A DNA stretch of 64,000 nucleotides from Hydractinia symbiolongicarpus (Eukaryota > Cnidaria > Hydrozoa > Anthoathecata > Hydractiniidae). Positions 52,021 to 62,952 of this stretch are shown here, piece after piece. Location of the stretch: contig NC_079877.1 of assembly GCF_029227915.1 (NCBI RefSeq), positions 15,486,851-15,550,850 of the forward strand, in the 5' to 3' direction. The position numbers were made by a program, and so were the translations under genes. Under the pieces are notes generated by a model. It was not told the DNA's origin. It ran no database searches and was given only the letters and a program-made list of their open reading frames with translations. Numbering within the stretch: the stretch's first letter is position 1; every line of letters starts with the position of its first letter.

Positions 52021-53869
52021 ATGACGTGTTTCTTTGGAGCATCGACGGCATTTATAATGTTCTACCTTATTTTATGGAAACATGATGAAGGTAAGTTAAA
52101 TATTAACTTCTGCGTGTTTTAGGTAATGCATCTGTGTATATGCAGTACATGTTGCTGGGCATAAGTAGTAGTCTTTTAATAATGCATCATACAAAATGCA
52201 ATGGCAAGTAAAGCTAACGACCTACATTGATAAGCAACTAAGGATGCTTAACAACTTGAAAGGTTGTGGAAGAAATTCTATAAATATTGGGAGCTGAGAG
52301 TTATTGTAAAGTTGGAAGATAAATAATTAACCGTACTTTTTCCGAGCACAAATGTAAAATGAATACTCTGCCATAACCTTATTTAAGGTAACTTCATTAA
52401 TTCCTCTAGAATAGATTGAAGCACTTGATCACAAACTTAACACACATTATAATTAATGCTTGAGACATTTTAACTGTAAAGACTGCATTAAGTGCTTTGT
52501 GCATGTATTTTTATTAGGATTTTTAGTCTTTTTTATCGGTGTCACCGTAGAGACATAGTAAAAGAGAAAGGGAAACAAGGTAAGTATTTTTGCATGCAAT
52601 AGCAAATTTTTCAAACAAACAATGCGGAGGAGGCGCCTCACTGGGTTTCAGGCTATTTTGCGCATTTTCTGCAAAACGACTAATCACTGTTTTAGTATAA
52701 AATCATAAAGTTTTCTTCTGAATTCCGCCAAAGGTTTTTGGCTAAAAAGCTCACCGGGGCTCGCCAAAGTGATTTTTAAGAAATCACTTTATTGGATTTT
52801 CAATTATTTGAATTCTTAAGCGATTAACGTTAAACTAGCTGTATGCCTGTGGAAAAATGCACTGAATCTCTCATTGAATTCATGTAAGGGATACCAAACA
52901 ATAACATACAATACAGTAATTTGAATTTTTAAAACTCATAATCCATCCACACTCTTTTTTATAACGGAATAGCAAAAGCCGATCTCCACTGGACGATATT
53001 CGCGACGATATCTGCGACGAAAAGTAGAAATCAATTCAACTTTTCGTCATGATGAAAATCGCGACCAATCAAATTCGAGTATTGATGACGATCGTCATAA
53101 AAATCGTCCCGTGGAGAATTGCCTAAAAAACCTGGGATTAAGGTTCCTTACAAGGTGCATTACTCTATATTTATACCCGCTGAAACAAAACTGCCTTAAG
53201 AATATAAGCATGTGCAACAACAGAATAAAAATAAAATAAAAAATGTGCTACAAAATTGAAGTTGTCTAACAACCGTTACGTAAAAATCGAAATCTGCTGA
53301 AACTATATACTTGCTTTGGAACGCCTAAAAATCAGTTATTTAGTCTATTGCATACAGCAATCTTTCTATTCCAAAAGTTTACACAAAATATAAGAAATTA
53401 ACAGATTTTAACTCATAAAATAGAAAAAAACTTCATTTTCGTATGTTGTATATCTACCGCAACATTTCAATCCAAAATATTAAAGAAACAGTTTGCCTAA
53501 CAGACTCAAGAAAACAGCGCAAACGTATTGTCCGTGATAACAATGCAACGTTTTTGAATTTCAGAATCGAATATATTTCAAAATATTGTAACGTAACAGA
53601 TGTGAAAATCGATTTAAGTTTCATTACTTTTTTTTGTTTAGCATAATGACAACAACAGTGAATCACCCACTTCTTAGCGTTAAAAAGCAGTAACAACGAA
53701 AAAAGTAATTTTTACAGTTTGTAAAATTCTTCTCTAGGATAAACCCCGTGTATTTTATAAGAATAGTGTTTTTTTTGTTTCAGCCTTAATGTTCTTCACT
53801 TTCATGACAAATGCTATCCTCATTGTTCCTAATTTATTCTTAGCATGGCTATGGTCTGAAAATATATAA
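52021..53869 (+). CDS. Candidate two-helix micro-membrane protein gene
   Basis: Three pieces splice in frame. Exon 1 (52021-52090) encodes MTCFFGASTAFIMFYLILWK and HDE before a strong GAAG|GTAAGT donor. A 21-nt exon (52559-52579, before CAAG|GTAAGTATT) encodes VKEKGKQ. The last (53784-53869, after T-rich TTTCAG) encodes LMFFTFMTNAILIVPNLFLA and WLWSENI, then stop. The product would be 58 residues, or 51 without the tiny exon: two helices with a charged loop. All joints are phase 1. I do not recognise it. Alternatively, exon 1 could be the signal exon of Alr gene 3, whose domain 1 exon also needs a phase 1 donor. Confidence 0.35.
52984..53116. mobile_element. Short MITE-like palindrome element
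   Basis: The 133-bp unit starts CTCCACTGGACGAT and ends with the near-perfect inverse (ATCGTCCCGTGGAG). Internal GCGACGAT/ATCGTC repeats strengthen a fold-back shape. Lies in the intron of the candidate micro-membrane protein gene. Confidence 0.55.
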
Positions 53870-55585
53870 TACCTTAATAAAATAAAGCTTGCTATAAGTT
53901 GCTATAGCTATTGGCAAATTCTTTCTATATTTAAAACAAGCAATCGAGGTTGGACATATCCTTCGGATATTCCTAACTTCTGGCCAATTCATTGTTCAGA
54001 GTATATTCTTACAAAAAATAAAATATTTTCTGTGTCAAGACACAACAAAAACTTAATGTGTAAGGGAAAATTTAGGTCTGAAAGTTAAAACGGCTAAAAA
54101 TTCGTTATACACCCAAATTCATTTCTCCACCAAGTAATCTAAACAACACACCTGCTTTTCCTTCACTCTATCAGTAGGTATCTTGCTTTCGTTCTCTGGA
54201 TAAAAGTTCAATCTGCTTTTTACTTCGATTACTAAACTTCGCTTCGTCCCAAAGAAGACGAATTGAAAATGTATAGCTACAATTGTCTGATACATTTCCA
54301 ATGAATTCTCTTTGCGATGTTAAATCATCGTACCTTAGAAATATTTCTAACTAACAACACTAACTTCGTTAGACAACAACAGTTTTTTTTTATATTTCAG
54401 ATTCGAATTACATTCCTATTCGAATTCGATAGATTTTTTATAAGAGGAAGCAGCAAACTCGGTCCCAGAAACAAAAATGAAGCTTGTGATAAGTAAGCAT
54501 TGGCATGCCTGGTTTGAAATAGATTTTTTCAGGATTACTTTAAAAAAGATACAACCTTCTTTGCTTCGGTTTCCTTTTTCAGTTGATAAACAACTTGTTT
54601 CCGTGAGATACGGCGCGCACATTGTAAACCGGGGTTAAAATTAAGTTATTCTCTCCATAACGAAACCGTGGGGCTTTTGAAACAAAAAAACAAATAAAAT
54701 CATTTAAAAAAATAAATAAGTTAGTTTTAATGAAATAAAAGAACAGAGTTTTATTTTTTAAAGTAAAAAGAAAAATAATTAGATGATTAAATAGTAACCC
54801 CCTGATTTGCGTTTTATAAGTTAGTACATTTTAGCGTAACGCCACGCTTTGGGGACACAATGCATGAGAAATAAGAAAGTGACCCGTATATTTCTGTCCT
54901 TGGCCTCACCGTGCGCAAACACACACACGGGGCTTATTAATACATAGATTAACATTTCTGACGTCGCGCCGTAACGTCAGAAATGTTATCAAATAAGATA
55001 ACTTTACCGGTCACATCAAAGTAAAATGAACACATCTACCGTGCCTGTTACAGACAGACAAGCGGACACATACAAACAGTCTTGGTATTATTATAAAGAT
55101 TTGTTGGTCCCTGACAACAATTAAATTCCAAGCTACCAGCTATCCTTAGCTAAGAAAGAGCTTAGTGATATATTTGTCAGTATAATTTAGCTTTTTTGTT
55201 GCTAATTTATGTTGTATGTGGTTAAATCTATTAAAAATTTTACCTATAACTTAAAATAAAATGCCTTTCATCGACACTTGATTACATTGTTCATTTACGG
55301 CCTTGCTTAAATTTTCTTTCCACGACGATATTCTTTGATGTAATTTGCTGAAGAAATAGAAAGGTTGTTTTAACTGGTCTAAATTATGTTGAAATGTGCA
55401 CTTAATTATTACAAAATATTTAAGTTTTGCAAACATTTTTTGACTCCGACTTGGCGAAATAACAACCAAGATATTTTCTCTTATATGAATGGATCAGCGC
55501 AAACAATCTAGATCTAGGAACTTTAAATTCCATGAATACACCCAAGCTCGAACCCAGCACCTTTTACCGTGGCGTCGAAAAGGCG
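53870..55585. other. Spacer with a palindrome
   Basis: No gene. At 54951-54987 a perfect 14-bp inverted repeat (AACATTTCTGACGT and complement, 9-nt loop) stands out. Short frames on minus are not supported. Confidence 0.45.
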
Positions 55586-55663
55586 CTGGCACAGGCTGGT
55601 CACGTGGGCATCAAATGAACCAGATTCTGGTTCATTTTTAATTTATGCAAATTCTGCATATTT

Positions 55664-56620
55664 ATGATTTTGGAGATGGGCTGGAAAGATGTGGTACGTG
55701 TTTTCAAGCGGCTGAATAATGTTTTTGAAAAGTATGAAAAGTTGCCCTCGTTTATTTTGAAACCAAAACAAGTTCAATGTTTCGAGTATTTAGGAGAAGG
55801 ACACCACGCTATAGCTGTTTTGCCTACAGGGTTTGGTAAATCGTTAATTTATCAACTTTTACCCGACTTTGTTCCAGAACGAAAGGCAGAGGCGACATTG
55901 TACTTGTATCTCTTTTAACATCAATTATTCAAGATCAGCTAGTATATTTAACTAAAGTAGGCATTGAATGTGGTTTCTTACAACTCGAAGACCAAGCTAA
56001 TAGTCAGAAGTACGAACCCTTGTTTGAAGAAGATTTGAATGATGCATCAAATTCTATTTTCAAAATTTCAAAAAGCATTGTTGCAGGCAAATGTAAAATT
56101 TTATTTGCACATCCAGAGTCCCTGTTATCAGATCAGGGAAGGAAAATATTAAGATCAAAAATCGAGGAAAATGTTGTGGCTTGTGTGATAGGCAAGGCGC
56201 ATTGTGTGGAAATATGATAAGTATAGCTAGCTAGCTAGCTAGCTTTCTTTGTAAACATAACGTATCAAAAATCTAGCTACATACATAGCTATTATATATA
56301 AAAATAATATGCCTTAAATATAGCAACTAAATATACATAAACAAACTAATATATATTATATATCCATTTAAAAAAGTTTCACAAACAAAATATGTGTATA
56401 TGTATAGCTAATAATTGAATAATATAAATTTATCAATACAGTTAAGCTAAAAAATTGATGAATTACTGTATGTTATATCTAGGGGTGGAGAATTTCGTAC
56501 AGAATTTCAATACTTATCAGTTTTCCAAGCATTCTTCCCTCACAGTATCATGTTAGCTTTGACTGCAACTGCTTCACCCACAAAACTACGTAATTTTAAA
56601 AAAAGCTTTGAAAATAGAAA
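55664..56620 (+). pseudogene. RecQ-like helicase relic
   Basis: Pieces in order: LKPKQVQCFEYLGEG, the Walker A motif AVLPTGFGKSLIYQ, then after a frameshift DIVLVSLLTSIIQDQL (motif Ia), ILFAHPESLL, and VVACVIGKAHCVE where intact members have DEAH. After an interruption of about 270 bp (possibly an intron) come GEFRTEFQYLSVF and MLALTATASPTKL (motif III). The DE-to-GK change at the Walker B box would abolish ATP hydrolysis. It resembles helicases repeated in cnidarian transposons. Not a functional host RecQ gene. Confidence 0.75.
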
Positions 56621-57026
56621 ATTGCGAAGTGGTTATGTTCTGCCCAGATTGCGAAACCGGCCTGTTTACAACCGGGACAGCCGGATTATGTACGCATGGT
56701 CCGAATATATTTTGCACTGGTTATGTCTTGATGACCGGATTATGAACGCTGATATAATGGCTGGCCAGGCAGGCTGTGATTGGCATTTTCTTCAAACTTG
56801 AATTGAATTGAATTAAACATTCTCTGGAAGATAGAACACCCCTAAAAACTAGACATGGCGAAAGAAATAAGTCTCGACGTAATTCTTAGTATAAAGTACT
56901 CTTGTAGAAAATACATTTTAACATAATATACATACTTTGAAGCAACTAAATTTCACGGAACCTAAAAATGGATTATATTGTGTGACTTCTGACCATAAAT
57001 TACCATCTTTAAAAAACATCATTTCG

Positions 57027-57794
57027 TCACAATTCTTCAAACAAGTCAAACAAGACAGAGCCACCACTTTTCTTGCACAAGTTTTTGCATGCAGTGCTTA
57101 TTTCATCTGTAACAAGTTGCTTAATGGCATCAATTAATTTAGGGCAATTATTTTTTATGGTAGTATTGATAATATCAATTCTCCTTGATTGTAATGCAGT
57201 AATAATTTTATTTTCTTGATCTTCAGTAATGAAGTCGCTTTGAGGTTGTTTTGTTTTGCCAAGTTCTTTAGGAAGTATTTTTGTGTTTGACTTTATGTCT
57301 GTTTCATTTGTTATGTTCAGTAAAGGCGTAAATTGTAGAGATTTTTTTGACTGGAAACAGTTTTTTTGGGCAGGATAATTTTCATTCTTAATGTTGATTT
57401 TTTTTGGTTTTGACTGCTGGTTTGGTGAAAAAGCTGCACATCTTTTTACTGTTGTTTGCTGTTGTAAATGGATTTGTTGTTGTTGTACATTATTCTGGAA
57501 GTCAAACATTTTATTGATAAAACTGTCACACTTGGAACAAATAGTTGTAGTCAATGGTTCAAACCCGAAAACGTTTAATCCACATGTTTTGAATATTTTG
57601 TGATGTAAGGATTTTTCTTTTCCACTTTTTAAAAAAATTCTGATCAAGTGATGTGCTGATGTTTCTTCAGCACAAATTCGGCACACTCCTTTGCCACCGT
57701 AATAAACTTTTTTTAGGCGTAGATGGTAACGTCTTCTGCAATGAGAGATGAACAAGAAGAGCACCTGCAACACTTCACTTCTCTCTCGAGCCAT
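57027..57794 (-). CDS. ZAD-like zinc-binding protein, element-borne
   Basis: A full 255-residue minus frame from an ATG at 57794. The N-terminal 100 residues hold CRICAEETSAHHLIRIF with a later CSKCDSFINKMFDF: two C-x2-C pairs about 50 residues apart, resembling the ZAD dimerisation finger. Next come a Gln-rich stretch (NNVQQQQIHLQQQ), a low-complexity basic linker, and an acidic-basic helical end (IIDTIKNNCPKL-like segment, AIKQLVTDEISTACKNLC). It is intact, unlike its neighbours. Its position within the hairpin-ended element suggests transposon cargo or a transposition accessory protein; function unproven. Confidence 0.55.
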   Translation of the reverse strand: MARERSEVLQVLFLFISHCRRRYHLRLKKVYYGGKGVCRICAEETSAHHLIRIFLKSGKEKSLHHKIFKTCGLNVFGFEPLTTTICSKCDSFINKMFDFQNNVQQQQIHLQQQTTVKRCAAFSPNQQSKPKKINIKNENYPAQKNCFQSKKSLQFTPLLNITNETDIKSNTKILPKELGKTKQPQSDFITEDQENKIITALQSRRIDIINTTIKNNCPKLIDAIKQLVTDEISTACKNLCKKSGGSVLFDLFEEL

Positions 57795-58178
57795 ATTTAT
57801 GAATGCATTACCTATGGACTGGCTAGCAACAACACCGACTACGTTTTAAAAAAAATATCGTACATTTCAAAGAAATTCTTACTTTAGCTAAGACATCTTA
57901 AAAAAAGGGGGCGAAAATGAGATTAAAAAGGAAAAATAATGCTTTTTAAGGATTTAAAACCACCACCAACAACGACGCCACATCTTCCGGTGCCATATTT
58001 GTTTATGTATCACTTTTAGGATTTTTGCTGACGCCAGCGAAAAGCGTTGCATAATTAGGGTAATGCCGTGGGCCAATTAGATGCGATACGGTGACCAGCC
58101 TGGTCCAGGGCTATTTCGCTAGAACTATCAGAAAGCGCAGCGCCGTTGAGAAGCAAATAGTCCTGGGGACGAGGTTGG

Positions 58179-58532
58179 AATACACCACCTTCTGCAAGGA
58201 CGCAGCCCAGCACAATAGCCTGCATAGCCGTTGAGTCTGTTTCTCTTTTATTATATCTTTATTATCGCAATAACAAGCAAAAAACATAAGTAAACCACTT
58301 TTTTTCGCTACTTAAACATATACAGAGCATTACAGTCAAATGCTGTATATGTAAAAAAATTAAGTATAAATAAAATGACCGCGGCCATAGTGGCATGAAT
58401 AAACACTAAGGTCAGGTTAGTAAGTGAGAATCAAAAACATGTATATCTATGCTCCATTCTCTTTTGCAAGTTTTGTCTTAAAGAAATGTCAAATTCTAGC
58501 ATTAAAAAATGACATCTTACTTTTCTTTACAG
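58179..58532. other. Upstream flank of Alr gene 3 domain exon
   Basis: No signal-peptide exon with a phase 1 donor is visible here, so the true first exon lies further upstream or is missed. Confidence 0.4.
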
Positions 58533-58895
58533 TACATTGTGCAAGCGTTGAACCTATTCCGATGACCAAATGTGCAACTGTAAATACGACAGTGAAGTTG
58601 ACGTGGAAAGTGAAACTGGGACCATCTGAAGGAATAATTTATATAAAACTTCATAAATTGCCAGATGACGAAAATAATATTGTCACATACGCTTCTCAAA
58701 AACTTACTGTAAACATCAAAGGAAGGCAACTGTTTGGAAAAAGACTTTCTGCTAATTACAGCAAACATTATGAAAATGTCACTCTCACACTGCAGAATAT
58801 CAAATACAATGAGAATGTGACATTTTATTTTGTTGCTCGGTTTTTTCCCGGTTTTGTTCTTGGTACAGGCGTCATCACAATAAAATGTGTTACAG
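58533..58895 (+). CDS. Gene 3 exon: V-set-like domain 1
   Basis: Diverged relative of the domain 1 exons of genes 1 and 2; keeps the W-x-V, LFG-x-RLSA and V-T-F signposts and the 1-1 phase. Cysteines occur near the start (HC, KC) and at the end (IKCVT). Confidence 0.8.
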
Positions 58896-61800
58896 GTATG
58901 TTGTTTTACTGGCATGCACAGAAATTCAAACTACATCAGCACCAAACTAATAAAGTTCATGCTTTTTATCGGGCAAGTTTATGTAAAATTAAAGCAGCAC
59001 ATTTAAAATTTCACAAAAAGGAGGGAAAAAATATTCGCAAAATTATAATCAAGCCTTTTGGATACTATAACGGAATAAGAAACAGAATAGAACAAAAGTT
59101 ATATTAAAACTTACTAACTGAGTTTTGGCAGACCTTGGCTCATAGATAATTATTCTATTCTGAGTGACTTGGCAAAAACCTTTTAAGCACAGAATACGCA
59201 TATATTTGAGGGCGGGAAGGATAGCATTAAAAAGAAAAAAAATTAGTTACTTTATATTTGACAGATTATAACAAATGAACTTTTCAAATTTTCGTGTAGA
59301 AGTCTTATGGACGACAGTAGGATTAACTATTTTTACTGTAGATTTTATGACTTAGACTAAATTTTCTTTTGTTGTTGTTTTTCATGTGGTGTTTAACTTT
59401 TGGGAGGAATGATATATGTAACATGCTTAAGAATAATTTTTGTATCAACACCTTGCATGGTGTATATTTTTTTACATTTTGTGTAACATTATATGGGTAA
59501 AGGTAATATGCAAATTACTAAAAAAACTCATTATGATTATTTAGAATTCACTCCTCCAAAAAACGGTGTTTTGACGTTTTGATTAAACTTTGGTGAAGAA
59601 GGATCATATACAATAAAACAAAAAAGATTTTTGTTGCATTTCAATAATATCCTTGTAAATCGTCTTCTTTTGCAAAATTATTTTAGTATTATTATTTTAG
59701 TGAATAGAGCTGTTGTTGGACACTTTCAATTTTGTTGGGCACTTTTTAGTATTGAATTTTTCAAATTGAAACCATTAAATAAAGCGGGTTGTGAAATGTC
59801 AAACTTCCGTGTTGTTTGTTTTTTTGATGATCTTTTACATGAATTAAAAGAGAAATATAGTGGAGAAGAGCGTACATTTAGTTCATATTAATATTAAGAA
59901 TTGTTATCATTCTATTTTAATGTAGCAAAGTTTATTTAAAAGACAATACGCTTATTCACAAAAAATATGAAAATAAGTTAAGGTGGGAGTAACACTTTTA
60001 GATCCTATTCAGATAATTAGGTACTAAAGGTTATTTTCAGACCATATATACAAATACATCATATTCTATAATACTATTATCTTTTACCTAACACGTTTTG
60101 TTTCAACAATACACATTTCGCCAATTTTAAGAAAATTACGCGCGTGCACCTTTTAGGGACACAATATTTAAAAAGTCAATAAAAGGCGGACTTGGTAGGT
60201 TAACAAAGTAAATTGTCAAATAGTACATGTACAGTTTTATCTCATTTATGAGACAATTGGTTATACTGTATTGTTAAAAAGGTAGTAAGGAAAATTAGAC
60301 TTGGACCTATCAGTTTTAAACATGTCACCCAAATAAATCTTCACAGATGAACAAATAAACTTGGGACGACCATAATTTCTATGCTTTTGTAATGATATAA
60401 ATGCCAGAACACAAAGAAAAAAATTACATATTCTGACTTTTTTATGTATATTTAACAAAATGGCATTCAAAAAATTTTAAGTGTGGTGGGTGAACGCTCA
60501 AAACATTTTTACACATTTGGTTTAATTAATGACTTATCTCCTCTTATCTAATATCATGTCTCATTACACCTGGGGAGAAATAGAATTCGTAAAAAGTACA
60601 GGAGGAACATTATTACTATCATTACTAATATATTTCTAATATTACTAATATCAAAACAATGTCAAAACTATTAATTAGCTTTATAGTTTGAACCTTAAAC
60701 TCTTTCAATCATACCTTGCAAATTTAATCTAATAATGTGTTAGTGCTTTATGATGTTCTTGCAGTTGCAATTTTGTCCAAATCGCTCTCTTCAGGAGTGG
60801 TGTTTTGACTTGAGGCGCAATCACTCCAAATTTAAAACTTTCCCTTTTACATTTGTTTTGTTTTGCTTTGCTTTTTCGTATGTTTTTCTTTCTCAACTTC
60901 TTTTTCCGCGGCATTCGAAAGATGATTAGATCACTTGGAAATGTCAATGCGTTGTTGAATGGGCTACAGATAACGTCATTGCGTCATATAAGTTGAATTG
61001 AAAGCCTTCCTATGTATAGCCAGTGCCCTCTAAAGAAACAGAGACAATCTATCCAGTCTTTGTATTTCCATCGCTGGTCTGGCTGGTAGGTGTAACAATA
61101 TCTTAGCAATGCTCTTTCGGGTCAAACATGGTGTAAGATACCAGGTGGAAAAACCAACATAGATAAGTGAATAGTATGCTTAAATTAGTGATGATAAAAC
61201 ACTTGAAGTAAACTTTCCTATGCATACTAACTTAGGAATGTGAATATAAAATACCAAGTAAATACTGCAAAGGATGCATCATTGTATGCTGACGATTCAT
61301 AATCCGAGTATGCATCTTTCTTCATTAAAATATCGGTCGCTGACAGATAATCAGTGGTAGATGCATTATTATTCTCAACTAGTAAGTATCTGCTACAATA
61401 CCAGTGTCTTTTTTTAACGCGCATCATTTTTTACCCACCAAGTTTGTAAATTTTACAGCTGATTGATATTCGAATCTTGGAGTTGGATAAGGGTGTTCCT
61501 TTGTCGGATATATTCAATAAAATGATCCAAACAGAATCTTGACTCTTTACCTGGAATACAGAACTTGTTAGTAGCACCATCGAGTCGTTTTATCAGTTGT
61601 AATCATTTTCTTTTTTCTTCTCTTTTCTTTTTATGTATGGAAACAACCTACATATATAAAAACATTGTTGATATAAGTTTATGCTTACCTACATAAATAA
61701 GCAACACGACTATAATTCAGACTACCACTAGCTAGCTAGCTAGTTAGCTGTTACTTACTTACCTAGGCGCGGAGTAGCATTCAAATAACGATTGATTGAC

Positions 61801-62952
61801 ACAAGAATGAGATCACTTCCATTTGTTAAGTTGGCAGAGACCATTTTAGCAACTGTTTACAGCCCAAAATAATTTTAAATAAACTTCAACTTCACAGAAC
61901 GCAGGAGGCATGCAACATATAATAGCTAGCTAACGATTTTTGTTTGATTACCCACCAAAACTATCTTGGGTTCAGACTTTACAGCTCATATATGTATATT
62001 TTAATGAACCGATTGCAATCGGCAAAATGGTGTATTTCTCATTAAACTTCAACGTTATAAACAATTATTTATTTTGGGGAATGTAGTATTTAAAATTATA
62101 CAGAAAATAATAAATAATTATTAAAGAGAAACCTTAATAGCAACAGAGGTGGTGCAAAACGTAGAAATTTGCACCCTACGGTTTGTGTTTCGTTTTCGTT
62201 TTTATTAATATTTTTTATTTAACCGCAAAATACACGAAAGAAGCGGTACACCATGTTAGAAAGAGGTGTATCAATTTTCACTGGCTGTGTAAAATCCAGT
62301 TACTCTGCTAATGAATTTTAATATACAGTTAAATGTTACTAATGTTTTTAACAGTCATATGTCAAAACTTTACACGACGAGTTTTTTTGATAAAAAAGTG
62401 AATAGTAAGTTTTAAAAAAAATTTAAGAAAAATTTTTAAAACTTGCAGTTCAGTTAGCAAAATAATTTGCTGATTGACACCATTTTGACACCACACCAGT
62501 ATCAATTTTTATGACTTACAACCCAACACTAAGTTATGGTCTGAGGCGTTTCCCTTTGCCACCGCTTCAATAAGGTTAAAAAAGAAAAAAGCTAGGTATA
62601 TTTATTTACTAGGGACTGGATTATTTTTTTAACACATTTACATATAAAATTATAGGTCCTCCCAACGTGTGTGGTAAAAGTGTAAAATCTCGCTACTACA
62701 TAACTGACACCGCCACGATCACAGTTGCACAAGATATATGTGGACATCCCAAACCTTTTGTCGAATGGAAATTAGAGGACACCAGTTTTAGTAGTTCGTC
62801 TAGGTCTATGTTAATAGATGACGCAACAAAAAAATACAGATATAGCTTTACCACAGAAAATATAGTTCGATCAAAATGTGGGGAAAAAATTATGTATCAC
62901 GCCAGAACCGAATTTGGAAATGTCGAAGGATACGCAATGATTTATATTTCCT
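58533..62952 (+). CDS. Alr-family receptor gene 3 (partial)
   Basis: Two extracellular exons are in the window. Domain 1 (58533-58895, 363 nt, phase 1 both ends, after TTTACAG, before GTATGTT) has HCASVEPIPMTKCATVN, VKLTWKVKLGPSEG, LFGKRLSANYS and NENVTFYFVARF. Domain 2 (62656-62952, 297 nt, before GTAAGTA) has VCGKSVKSRYY, VAQDICGHPKPFVEWKLED, KKYRYSFTTENIVRSKCG and ARTEFGNVEG. The remaining exons (spacer, helix, tail) would lie beyond 64000. A signal exon is not certain; one candidate is 52021-52090. Unlike genes 1 and 2, domain 1 has three cysteines. Likely the same class of receptor. Confidence 0.8.
58896..62655. other. Gene 3 intron between domains 1 and 2
   Basis: 3.8 kb with no recognised transposon. 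A minus frame at 60729-60947 is strongly basic (KKKLRKKNIRKSKAKQNK) with a Gln/His-rich end, and frames at 59631-59891 and 61227-61427 are open; none has family features. (GCTA)n occurs near 61728. Confidence 0.4.
62656..62952 (+). CDS. Gene 3 exon: I-set-like domain 2
   Basis: About 60% identical by eye to domain 2 of gene 2, with the same displaced cysteines (DICGHPKP and SKCG) and the same split T codon at its 3' end. Confidence 0.85.

Larger units (their letters stand above)
55586..58178. mobile_element. Hairpin-ended element C with cargo
   Basis: The right end (58092-58178) is a hairpin of the same kind as in copies A and B, from ACCAGCCTGGTCCAGG to TCCTGGGGACGAGGTTGG. The left shows only a partial inner arm (CTGGCACAGGCTGGTCAC at 55586-55603), so it is probably truncated. 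Between are a RecQ-like helicase relic on plus and a zinc-finger ORF on minus. Whether these belong to the element or merely lie within it is not certain. Confidence 0.5.

Noticed and set aside
57391-57603. Plus-strand frame rich in Cys and Trp
   Set aside because: Antisense to the Gln-rich part of the ZAD-like protein.
58424-58532. Start codon giving domain 1 of Alr gene 3 its own leader
   Set aside because: The stretch lies before a good TTTACAG acceptor, and its hydrophobic part is not a convincing signal peptide.
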